Of a stretch of 19,137 nucleotides of DNA, positions 7,847 to 14,559 are shown one piece after another (position 1 is the first letter of the stretch; every line of letters starts with the position of its first letter). The position numbers were made by a program, and so were the translations under genes. The notes under the pieces are model-generated. The model was given only the letters and a program-made list of their open reading frames with translations. It did not search any database and had not been told where the DNA came from. This stretch comes from Christensenella sp. UBA7584 (lineage in GTDB: Bacteria; Bacillota; Clostridia; Christensenellales; UBA1242), in contig DLKQ01000025.1 in assembly GCA_002477805.1 (NCBI GenBank), positions 1 to 19,137 on the forward strand, read 5' to 3'.

Positions 7847-7877
7847 AAAAAGGAACTTTTTTAATAAGTTCCTTTTT
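7847..7877 (+). terminator. Intrinsic terminator after the lgt operon (probably bidirectional)
   Basis: AAAAAGGAACTT pairs with AAGTTCCTTTTT over a seven-base AT loop. The symmetric A and T tails let it work on both strands, as a terminator for the plus-strand operon and as a backstop for the converging dnaI operon. Confidence 0.88.
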
Positions 7878-7901
7878 GTGTTTAAAAGTTACTTAAATTC
7901 A

Positions 7902-7929
7902 TAATAAAACCACGAATTGACTCGTGGTT
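7902..7929 (-). terminator. Intrinsic terminator of the dnaD-dnaI operon
   Basis: Read on the minus strand, an eight-base stem AACCACGA / TCGTGGTT with a six-base loop is followed by TTATTAT. It lies about 38 bases after the stop of the helicase loader gene. Confidence 0.75.
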
Positions 7930-7966
7930 AAAAAGTTTTAACTTTTATTCCTTGAAATTTGCATAA

Positions 7967-8902
7967 TTATTTTATTCTTAAATCTTTTCCGACAAATGAA
8001 ATAATTTTTGATTTTCTTTTATTAAAAATTCTACTAAAAACACGATTTCCGTATCTTTCTTCAATTTTGTCTAAATCCAGATTAGTGCTAATTAGTGTTG
8101 CTTTATTTTTTAATTCGCGTTCGTTTAAGATTGTAAAAATGTTTGATACTGATAAATTTTTAACTATAGGTTCTGTTCCAAGGTCGTCAATAATTAACAA
8201 ATCACATTCCAAGAAAGTGGAGATAATTGCGTTACTTTCGCTAGGTGAAACAGTCAAAGCTTTTAACATTGAATTTGCTAAAGAAAACGCTGTAGCATAA
8301 ACTACAAAAAAATTTTTTTGCATAAGTTCATTTGAAATACATTCTAAAAGAAAACTTTTGCCAACTCCAACTTCTCCCATAAAAACTAAGTTTGGAGTTT
8401 TTACATTTGGGAATTTATCTACATATGTTTTTGCAAGTTGATACGCTTTTTTAAGGACTAAATTATCATTTAAGATTTTTTCGTCTGAATCAGAAAATTT
8501 GTGTAAGTTAATTTTAGGAATTCCACTGAATTTCAATAGTTTTTCTCGTATTCTTTTTTGCAAGCAAGGGCAAATATTGTCTCCATTGAATCCAGAGTCA
8601 TTACAATGTTTACATTCAAACCTTGGCTTTATATCTTCTATGTTCATATTGATTTCTTTTAGAGCATCAAGGCGTTGCTTTTTAAGGTCATCAATTTTTT
8701 CTTTCAAAATTTTTGATTCACTTGAATTTGGTTGAGTTTTTGCATACTCAACAACTATTGTTCTAAGAGAATTATCAGCTTCAGTAAATTTTTTGCTAAG
8801 TTTTCTTGCATTTTTATAATTTTCATTAGCAATTATCTCATTTTGAAGTCTTAATTGGTTTAGTTCACTTATCGCCTCATTTGCAATAGTATTTTTATTC
8901 AT
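7967..8902 (-). CDS. dnaI: DnaI/DnaC-type replicative helicase loader
   Basis: This is an AAA+ ATPase that loads the replicative helicase. Residues 97-113 carry CKHC...CPC, the zinc-binding cluster typical of the N-terminal domain of DnaI. The ATPase core has Walker A GEVGVGKS (176-183), Walker B LLIIDD (235-240) followed by LGTE, a sensor-1 ISTN (271-274) and an arginine-finger region RVFSRIF (287-293). Residues 1-90 are coiled-coil-like, perhaps the helicase-binding part. The length of 311 matches DnaI. It follows the DnaD-like gene by 11 bases, with GAGGAAA before its ATG, so the two share an operon. A decayed second copy lies at about 12683-13042. Confidence 0.92.
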   Translation of the reverse strand: MNKNTIANEAISELNQLRLQNEIIANENYKNARKLSKKFTEADNSLRTIVVEYAKTQPNSSESKILKEKIDDLKKQRLDALKEINMNIEDIKPRFECKHCNDSGFNGDNICPCLQKRIREKLLKFSGIPKINLHKFSDSDEKILNDNLVLKKAYQLAKTYVDKFPNVKTPNLVFMGEVGVGKSFLLECISNELMQKNFFVVYATAFSLANSMLKALTVSPSESNAIISTFLECDLLIIDDLGTEPIVKNLSVSNIFTILNERELKNKATLISTNLDLDKIEERYGNRVFSRIFNKRKSKIISFVGKDLRIK

Positions 8903-8913
8903 AATTTCCTCGT

Positions 8914-10371
8914 TTAAATTTCTATTTCATCTATATCACAGATAAGTGATTGCAGTTCTTCGGTTGTATACTTTCTTGTATGTATGACTGTAGAATCTTC
9001 CTTACCTTCAATTCCAGCTCCTGATTTAAATAGGTCACCGCAAAGTTTTGCTTGGTCTAATGTGTTGATTTTTTGGTCGTACCAATTTGATAAAATTTTA
9101 TTCATATACTGAATAGGTTGTGATTTGTTTGATGCTAGTGTTGCTGCATATTCGATGATTTCAAAAGGCATATTCCACGAAAAAGTCCAAGTTTTGTAAA
9201 ACTCTCTGTCCCAATTGGTTACATTTCTAACAAGTTTGGCTTTTTCTAAAATTTCTTTTAGCTGGCTATCTTGAGCCTTCATTTGGGAGATAAATTGTGC
9301 TAAACTTTCAGTGCTTGTCAGACCCATTTTATAGAATTTTTGTACAACACTATCCATACCTTCGAGGTTTCGAATATTGTTTTTAAAACAGTAATTAGCA
9401 ATAATTTTAAGAGTATCTTGGCTGTATCCTCTGATTAACCAGGGGTTAATATAGCTCTCAACAACATTTTCAAGATTTTCATAATAAACACCAATAATTC
9501 TGTTTATTTCTTTTGCTAGAGAGTACAAATCATCTTTTTGTTTTTCGTATGCTTCAATTTCACGAATTGACATTAGATGTAGTTCATAGTATTTTGTAAG
9601 TCTATTGTCAAGTTTTTGAAATCCACCCTTTTTTACCATTTTAGCGACTGCTAAAATTATATCAAAAGCAAATTTAAAATCTTTGTACCACTTGAGATAT
9701 TGTTGTCTTTCTTCCATAGAAGCTTTTTTACTTGAACCAAGTGCTTTCATAATTTCTTTAATGTTGGCGTCTGTTTCATTAAATTCTTTAAGTTTGTTTT
9801 CAACTTGCTCAAGTGAAAGTATTCCATCATAAGCCCATTTCTTTGCAACAGCAAGAATGTAAGAATATCCAACATCATTACCTTTATATTCAGCACAATA
9901 CTGTATTATCATCAATAAGGCTTCTTGGCTCATATTAAACGTTTCAAGCAGTGTGTAGTATTCAGAAAATTCATTTGGCATAATCATTCTTCCAGAAAGA
10001 ATTGATTGAACTTGCAAATTAAATTGCTGATATTTATCTGGTTTGAATTTCCTTTTTACAGTTGCGCTTTTTACTGGTAAATATTGTATTTGCGGTGGAG
10101 TGGTGTCTATTATTTGAACCAATCCTTGTTCTTGCCAGAAAGAGAAAGATTCAATAACGTCATTTTCTGAAATTCCTAAGCTATTGGCAAAGTCTGTGAG
10201 GCTTGATAAATTGGATTTTAGAAAATTACCACCACTGCAAAGAAAAAGTCCATAAATATAAACTCTAACTTGTTCTCCTGTTGCGGAAGGAAGATAGCGT
10301 TCTAAAAATGTATTATCAATAATTGTAACACTATTAGAAGATATTTCACTTGAAAATTTGCAAAAAGACAT
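8914..10371 (-). CDS. DnaD-like primosome/replication initiation protein
   Basis: DnaD-family proteins remodel DNA and help recruit the helicase loader at origins and restart sites. Residues about 20-100 look like the winged-helix DDBH1 oligomerisation domain (TFLERYLPSATGEQVRVYIY). The DDBH2 signature YxxxIxxxW occurs twice: Y171-V175-W179 (YILAVAKKWAYDGI) and Y422-I426-W430 (YMNKILSNWYDQKI). The segment around 300-355 resembles a further degenerate DDBH2 unit. The 485-residue length is about twice that of B. subtilis DnaD, in line with clostridial DnaD-domain proteins carrying extra DDBH2 copies. AGAGGTG precedes the ATG. It is the first gene of an operon with dnaI and is divergent from the peptidase gene. 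Confidence 0.88.
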   Translation of the reverse strand: MSFCKFSSEISSNSVTIIDNTFLERYLPSATGEQVRVYIYGLFLCSGGNFLKSNLSSLTDFANSLGISENDVIESFSFWQEQGLVQIIDTTPPQIQYLPVKSATVKRKFKPDKYQQFNLQVQSILSGRMIMPNEFSEYYTLLETFNMSQEALLMIIQYCAEYKGNDVGYSYILAVAKKWAYDGILSLEQVENKLKEFNETDANIKEIMKALGSSKKASMEERQQYLKWYKDFKFAFDIILAVAKMVKKGGFQKLDNRLTKYYELHLMSIREIEAYEKQKDDLYSLAKEINRIIGVYYENLENVVESYINPWLIRGYSQDTLKIIANYCFKNNIRNLEGMDSVVQKFYKMGLTSTESLAQFISQMKAQDSQLKEILEKAKLVRNVTNWDREFYKTWTFSWNMPFEIIEYAATLASNKSQPIQYMNKILSNWYDQKINTLDQAKLCGDLFKSGAGIEGKEDSTVIHTRKYTTEELQSLICDIDEIEI

Positions 10372-10390
10372 TTCACACCTCTTATGTTTA

Positions 10391-10419
10391 AATATAGCAA
10401 AAAATTAGAATTAAAACAA
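10391..10419 (-). promoter_or_regulatory. Promoter of the dnaD-dnaI operon
   Basis: On the minus strand TTGTTT (10419-10414) and TATATT (10396-10391) are spaced by 17 bases. The -10 box lies 19 bases upstream of the DnaD-like start codon at 10371, so the leader would be only about 13 bases. Two mismatches in the -35 box make it moderate. Confidence 0.55.
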
Positions 10420-10501
10420 TAGTTTAGACAAAAATTCTTTAAAATTAGTGCATAACTGTTTTAACTACTTACATATATTAAGCAAGATTAAAGGGGGAAT
10501 T

Positions 10502-11992
10502 ATGAAAAAGTTTTTTCTTTATGCTTTGATACTATTAATGCCTTTTTGTTTTTGTGGCTGTACAGGTGATATTATCGTTGAGGCAAGTAAACAGGCTAAT
10601 ACGTATGAGATAATTGCGAGTTACGATAATACAAACAAAACACTTACAGCAACTGAAACTTTAACATATAAAAACGATAGTCAAAATACGCTTGATTATA
10701 TAATGTTACACTTGCATCCAAATGCTTTTGGAGATGGGGTTACAAAAAATTCTGCAGTAAGCAAAAGTCAAGAAGCTAGAGCGTATGATAATGGGAAGTC
10801 GTTCGGTGGCATTGAAATTCTTGCTGTTAAAGAAAATGGTATCGAGTCTAAATTTGAAGTAGAAGGCGTAGACAAGCATCTTCTAAAAGTTGAGTTAAAA
10901 AGTCCAATCAAACAAAATGAAAGTGTTGTGCTTGAAATCGGGTTTTCACTAAAAATACCAAATTGCAATCATCGCTTTGGATATGGAAAGTACACGACTA
11001 ATCTGGGAAACTGGTATCCAATAGTTTGTGTGTTTGAAAATGGTGAATGGGATACTGAAGGGTATATTCCTTCTGGAGACCCTTTCTATTCTAAAATTTC
11101 AAATTATAGCGTTACAATTAGCTATGATAGTGATTTAACAATAGCTAGTACTGGAAATTTACAAAAACGTACTTCAAGTGGAAACACAACAACAGATAGG
11201 TATGAGGCTCTTGCGGTGAGAGATTTTGCTATGGTTCTTTCAAAAGATTTTCAAATCCTATCGGAACAAGTTGGAGACACTACAGTAAACTATTTTTATT
11301 ATGAAGACGAAAACGCGCAATCACATCTTAAAACAAGTGTTGATGCATTAAATACATTTAATGATGTTTTTGGAAAATACCCTTATAGTGTTTTAAATGT
11401 TGTTAAAACTGGATTTTTGCAAGGTGGTATGGAATACCCAAATCTTGTTTATATTTCAGATCAAGTAAAAAATGAAAGTGAATATAACAATGTGATAATT
11501 CACGAAATAGCTCATCAATGGTGGTATGGTGTTGTTGGTGATAATCAATTAGCGTATGCTTGGATAGATGAAGGTTTGGCAGAATATAGTACAGCACTTT
11601 TCTATGATTTGAATTCTGGTTATGAAAATACAAAAGAATTGGTAATTGGAAATGCCCTGAGTTCGTATCTTTTATTTTGTGATGTATATCGAGAGGTTTA
11701 TGACAAATTAGACACATCAATGAATCGAAGAGTCTCGTCATTCAATTCTGAAACAGAATATGTTTATCTGACGTATGTAAAAGGTATGTTAATGTTTGAT
11801 GGAATTGCTGACGTTCTTGGACAAAATAAAATGAACAAATGCTTGCAAAAACTTTACAAGGATTATGCAATGAAAGAAGTAACGCCACTACAATTAATTG
11901 AAACTTTTGAAAGGGCAAGTGGGAGAAATTTGAAAAGTTATATTACTAGTTGGCTTGATGGAACGGTTGTATTGGAAGAATTAAATGCATAA
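10502..11992 (+). CDS. M1-family-like metallopeptidase, predicted lipoprotein
   Basis: This is a predicted extracellular, membrane-anchored zinc peptidase. Residues 1-20 form a lipoprotein signal: KK, a hydrophobic stretch, then FCGC with Cys20 as the lipidation site; the lipobox is somewhat unusual in using Cys at -2. HEIAHQWWYG at 334-343 has the HExxH zinc site, and the third ligand is E357 in WIDEGLAEY, giving the exact HExxH-x18-E gluzincin spacing. GGMEYP at 308-313 is the variant of the GAMEN substrate-binding motif, and YVYLTYVKG downstream likely contains the catalytic tyrosine. The 496-residue length covers the N-terminal beta domain and the catalytic domain but lacks the long helical C-terminal domain of large aminopeptidases. 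The ATG at 10502 is preceded by AAAGGGGG; the in-frame ATG at 10448 has no such site and would bury the signal. The protein substrate is unknown. Confidence 0.9.
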   Translation: MKKFFLYALILLMPFCFCGCTGDIIVEASKQANTYEIIASYDNTNKTLTATETLTYKNDSQNTLDYIMLHLHPNAFGDGVTKNSAVSKSQEARAYDNGKSFGGIEILAVKENGIESKFEVEGVDKHLLKVELKSPIKQNESVVLEIGFSLKIPNCNHRFGYGKYTTNLGNWYPIVCVFENGEWDTEGYIPSGDPFYSKISNYSVTISYDSDLTIASTGNLQKRTSSGNTTTDRYEALAVRDFAMVLSKDFQILSEQVGDTTVNYFYYEDENAQSHLKTSVDALNTFNDVFGKYPYSVLNVVKTGFLQGGMEYPNLVYISDQVKNESEYNNVIIHEIAHQWWYGVVGDNQLAYAWIDEGLAEYSTALFYDLNSGYENTKELVIGNALSSYLLFCDVYREVYDKLDTSMNRRVSSFNSETEYVYLTYVKGMLMFDGIADVLGQNKMNKCLQKLYKDYAMKEVTPLQLIETFERASGRNLKSYITSWLDGTVVLEELNA

Positions 11993-11998
11993 TATTTT

Positions 11999-12033
11999 AA
12001 AAAATTCACACTAAAAATTAGCGTGAATTTTTT
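11999..12033 (+). terminator. Intrinsic terminator after the M1-like peptidase
   Basis: AAAAAATTCAC and GTGAATTTTTT form the stem, extended inside by CTAA/TTAG around an AAA loop, followed by the T-rich end. It begins seven bases after the stop codon. Confidence 0.88.
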
Positions 12034-12682
12034 ATATAGATTTTGAAAAAACGGGTTTTTTATTTTGTTAATTTTTATATACTCTGTAATATCGTTATGA
12101 ATTTATTTTGTTTGATTTAAATATTCTGTTTGGAGTTAATTTTTATGCTATTTTTATGGAAAAATTAATCTTTTTTATTTTTATATATCAAAATCACGCT
12201 TTTTTCAATTTTTATTTATTAAATTTTTGCAAAGTGTTATTTTTAATTTTAATTACAATTTTAAGTTTGATGAACAGATTTGAATCTTAGATGCAAAAAA
12301 TCTGTGCTAATTTAGCTACTTTTTGATTAGTGTAAAATCTTAGTTGGTGTGATATTTGTTGTGGGTCGTTTTTATTATTTTAAAATAATTATGGTTATTT
12401 TTAAAATAAAAATTAAGATTTTTTTCTACAAACAACATAGTTTTGCTTAATGAAAAGTGGGTGTGGTGCTATTGTATTTTGTACCAGAAATTTGTAGTTT
12501 AATTGTTCTATTTAACAACTTAATTCTGATGTGTTTTTTTGATTTGATATTAAACAAAATCACAAACCGCAAAAATTGTTTTGTAGTTTTAATTGTGGTC
12601 TGTTTTTTAATGTTTAAAATTCAATATTCTTGTGTTCTATTGCAAACATTTTTTGATTTGACTTTTGTGATTATTAAGAGAG
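12034..12682 (+). other. AT-rich non-coding stretch
   Basis: This stretch is rich in T on the plus strand. Open frames in it (for example 12108-12290 and 12457-12756) encode phenylalanine/leucine/isoleucine-rich strings, as any T-rich DNA does. They lack good ribosome binding sites and I do not accept them as genes. A perfect 16-base palindrome sits at 12374-12389 (ATTATTTT/AAAATAAT). The right-hand part, from about 12550, may be the continuation of the decayed dnaI copy, since 12659-12692 still matches the dnaI 3' part weakly. I see nothing else. Confidence 0.5.
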
Positions 12683-13042
12683 TTTTATTTTTTCATTCGC
12701 AAAAGCGTCACCTAATTTTCTATTTAAGTTTTGATAAAATAATCTACGATGAATAATTAGATTTTGTGGTGTGGTATTAGTTGCGATAAACTGATGTATT
12801 TGAAGGGGTGTTATTTTAGTAAACTTGTGCACTTTATACATATAATGAAAAAAGGGGGCATTTTTTGTCAAAATTCTAAATGTGATTTCACTGATAGTTT
12901 TGCATACGTTTATTTGAAATAAATTCTAAAAGAAAATTTTTATAGACACCAACTTCTCCACATAAACTCAAATTTGGGGTTTTGTGTTTGTGATTTTTTT
13001 TCACGTTGTTTTTGTAAGGAAGGTAAGAATTGTTTAGTATTG
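12683..13042 (-). pseudogene. Decayed second copy of the dnaI-type helicase loader gene
   Basis: Read on the minus strand this stretch parallels the intact gene at 7967-8902. Bases 12897-12990 match 8315-8408 at roughly 75-80% by eye. In translation GEVGVYKNFLLEF faces GEVGVGKSFLLEC of the intact protein, so a Walker A glycine is lost; a one-base insertion shifts frame just before it. Further upstream in the gene FLPSLQKQREKK faces ICPCLQKRIREK, so the zinc cysteines are lost. About 125 bases between these two parts are missing. Downstream, TTTTATTTTTTCATTCGC at 12683-12700 matches 8101-8118, and the distance from this block to the next (206 bases) is the same in both copies. The middle is badly diverged. 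The remnant cannot encode a working loader. The boundaries are approximate. Confidence 0.75.
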
Positions 13043-13065
13043 TTTGAAAAACTCTTAATTTTCTC

Positions 13066-13094
13066 TTGACAATATTATTAAATTGTTATATAAT
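13066..13094 (+). promoter_or_regulatory. Consensus promoter of the rplJL operon
   Basis: TTGACA (13066-13071), a 17-base spacer and TATAAT (13089-13094) are both perfect matches. Predicted transcription start is about 13101, just upstream of the L10 leader. It starts only some 25 bases beyond the end of the decayed dnaI copy. Confidence 0.9.
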
Positions 13095-13110
13095 GAAAAC
13101 ACTAATAAAG

Positions 13111-13230
13111 AAGTCTTAGCCAAAGACAGTAAGTGCAAACAGCATAATTTCACAGTGTGAAGCTTACCGAGGTGAAGCGTAAAAGGAAATTCTCTCAATC
13201 CTTGTGCTTTACTGTGGCACAAGGTTTTTT
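13111..13230 (+). ncRNA. Ribosomal protein L10 leader with attenuator
   Basis: The 5' leader holds the features of the Firmicutes L10 leader: AGCCAAAGACAGTAAG at 13118-13133 and the partner GCTTACCGAGGTG at 13162-13174, which pair through GTAAG/CTTAC and form the L10(L12)4 binding element. It is followed by a hairpin-plus-T-run terminator at 13200-13230. In the known mechanism, excess L10-L12 complex binds the leader and favours termination. The presence of both parts before rplJ is seen directly; the regulation is inferred from the family. Confidence 0.85.
13200..13230 (+). terminator. Attenuator terminator in the rplJ leader
   Basis: CCTTGTGC (13200-13207) pairs with GCACAAGG (13217-13224) around a nine-base loop, followed by six T. 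It lies before the rplJ ribosome binding site, so it is a regulatory attenuator and not the end of an upstream gene. Confidence 0.88.
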
Positions 13231-13262
13231 ATTAGAAAATTATAAGGAGGGTTCCAATCGAG

Positions 13263-13778
13263 ATGTCAAAGAATTTTGAATTGAAGAAAGAACAAGTTAA
13301 AAACATTAAGTCTAAGATTGAAAAAGCTGCATCGGTTGTTTTTGTTGACTATCGTGGAATTACAGTTGCTGATGATACGGAAATGCGTAGTGCGCTTCGT
13401 GAAGCAGGCTGTGACTACCAGGTTTGTAAAAATCGTCTTATGAAAATTGCTCTTGACGGCTGTAAAATTGATTGTCTTGATGATAAGCTCGAAGGCACAC
13501 TCGCTGTAGCATTTAGTTACAACAGCGAAATTGATGCTGCCAAAGTTCTCAAAAAATTTGCTGATAATTCCAAAATCTCTCTCAAGTTTGGTCTTATCGG
13601 AAAAGATTTTGTAAACGAGGCAGAATTAAAGGCTCTTGCTGCACTGCCAAGCAAAGATGTTCTTGTTGCACAACTTCTTGGTATGCTTAATGCTCCTGCA
13701 ACAGGATTGGTTAGTGTTCTCAATGGGCCTATCCGTTCACTTGCTTATGCGTTAAATGCAATAGCAAACAAAAACTAA
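13263..13778 (+). CDS. rplJ: 50S ribosomal protein L10
   Basis: L10 forms the base of the ribosomal stalk on 23S rRNA and carries L7/L12 dimers on its C-terminal helix. The 171-residue sequence has the family start (KKEQVKNIKSKIEKAASVVFVDYRG), the TEMRSALREAGCDYQVCKNRL region near 40-60 and the LPSKDVLVAQLLGML segment near 133-147. The length is usual. AAGGAGGG at 13244-13251 lies eleven bases before the ATG, a slightly long spacing. Its expression is likely autoregulated through the leader upstream, and it is cotranscribed with rplL 25 bases downstream. Confidence 0.97.
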   Translation: MSKNFELKKEQVKNIKSKIEKAASVVFVDYRGITVADDTEMRSALREAGCDYQVCKNRLMKIALDGCKIDCLDDKLEGTLAVAFSYNSEIDAAKVLKKFADNSKISLKFGLIGKDFVNEAELKALAALPSKDVLVAQLLGMLNAPATGLVSVLNGPIRSLAYALNAIANKN

Positions 13779-13803
13779 AAAATTTTTTAAAGGAGAAATT
13801 AAA

Positions 13804-14199
13804 ATGGCAAAAATTAACGAATTGATTGAACAAATCAAAGGATTAACAGTTGTTGAAGTTAGTGAGCTTGTAAAAGCTTTGGAGGAAGAATTTGGCGTAA
13901 GTGCTGCTGCTCCAGTTGCGGTTGCTGCTGCTCCAGTTGCTGGTGTTGCACCTGCTGCTGATGCTGGTTCAAGCGATGCTAAAGCTGCATACAATGTTGT
14001 TCTTAAAGGTGTAAAACCTGATGCAAGCAAAGTTGGAGTTATTAAGGCTGTAAAAGAAGCTACAGGTCTTGGACTTTCTGAAGCTAAAGAGCTTGTTGAA
14101 AGTGCTCCAAAAACAATTAAAGAAAACGTTCCTACAGAAGATGCTAAAGCTCTTCAAAAGAAACTTGAAGAAGCTGGAGCTGAAATCGAACTTGCATAG
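13804..14199 (+). CDS. rplL: 50S ribosomal protein L7/L12
   Basis: This is the flexible stalk protein that recruits translation factors to the ribosome. The N-terminal dimerisation part is residues 1-33 (KINELIEQIKGLTVVEVSEL), followed by an alanine/proline/valine-rich hinge at about 37-58 and the C-terminal factor-binding domain, with KVGVIKAVKEATGLGLSEAK as the hallmark stretch. The 131-residue length is a little above the usual 120-125 because of the hinge. AAAGGAG precedes the ATG. A strong terminator follows, so rpoB is not downstream in the same transcript. Confidence 0.97.
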   Translation: MAKINELIEQIKGLTVVEVSELVKALEEEFGVSAAAPVAVAAAPVAGVAPAADAGSSDAKAAYNVVLKGVKPDASKVGVIKAVKEATGLGLSEAKELVESAPKTIKENVPTEDAKALQKKLEEAGAEIELA

Positions 14200-14205
14200 T
14201 TTGTT

Positions 14206-14233
14206 AAAAATTACCCGAACGGGTAATTTTTTT
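14206..14233 (+). terminator. Intrinsic terminator of rplJL
   Basis: AAAAATTACCC and GGGTAATTTTTTT pair around a GAAC loop, followed by T-rich sequence. It begins seven bases after the rplL stop. Confidence 0.93.
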
Positions 14234-14497
14234 GTTTTAATAACCCTATCAGTTTAAAAAAGCAAATTAAAAAACCTTTCAATTAAAATTGCCTGAAGCA
14301 ATCCAAACGTGTTACACCATTAAAAATTGGTAGTTTTTCACTTCCTTTTTTGGTGTGATAGAATATTGGCGATATTTTTTTGAGATTTAGACTAAATTTC
14401 CTCGAAAAATGGTAGAAAATAGAGGGTGAATCATATTTAATTAGAAATGTCAAGCGATTTTATATAAAAAATTTTCTAAAAATATTGTCATTTTTGT
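14234..14497 (-). other. Intergenic stretch with an unexplained open frame on the minus strand
   Basis: Nothing on the plus strand looks like a gene. On the minus strand a frame is open for 58 codons between in-frame stops, from 14459 down to a TAA at 14285-14283. Its translation has a non-random look at its end (SPIFYHTKKGSEKLPIF, then NGVTRLDCFRQF), and base use is less AT-extreme than in the other gap. There is no ATG and no ribosome binding site; TTG at 14453 is the only start-like codon near the beginning. Short inverted repeats are ATTGC-CTGAA-GCAAT (14288-14302) and ACACCA/TGGTGT. It may be a gene end left by rearrangement or a small dispersed repeat. Confidence 0.35.
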
Positions 14498-14525
14498 TTT
14501 ATTTTTGTCGACAATTTGGTATACT
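14498..14525 (+). promoter_or_regulatory. Probable promoter of the giant surface protein gene
   Basis: TATACT at 14520-14525 has a TGn extension directly before it (TGG-TATACT). A weak -35 candidate TTTATT at 14498-14503 is 16 bases upstream. Transcription would begin near 14532, giving a leader of about 28 bases that contains AGGAG. Confidence 0.5.
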
Positions 14526-14559
14526 ACCCTTAAACTAAAAGGTAGGAGAGTGGTTTTTT

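Noticed and set aside
12374..12389. Perfect 16-base palindrome as a possible operator or terminator
   Set aside because: It is made only of A and T within very AT-rich sequence, lies far from any gene start and lacks a GC stem, so chance is a sufficient explanation.
12108..12756. Two plus-strand open frames (12108-12290 and 12457-12756) encoding hydrophobic peptides
   Set aside because: They are strings of Phe, Leu and Ile as expected from T-rich DNA, without a ribosome binding site. The second may lie in part across the antisense of the decayed dnaI copy.
13752..14030. Minus-strand 92-residue alanine-rich frame
   Set aside because: It is the antisense shadow of the rplL alanine hinge and the rplJ end; rplJ and rplL are certain.
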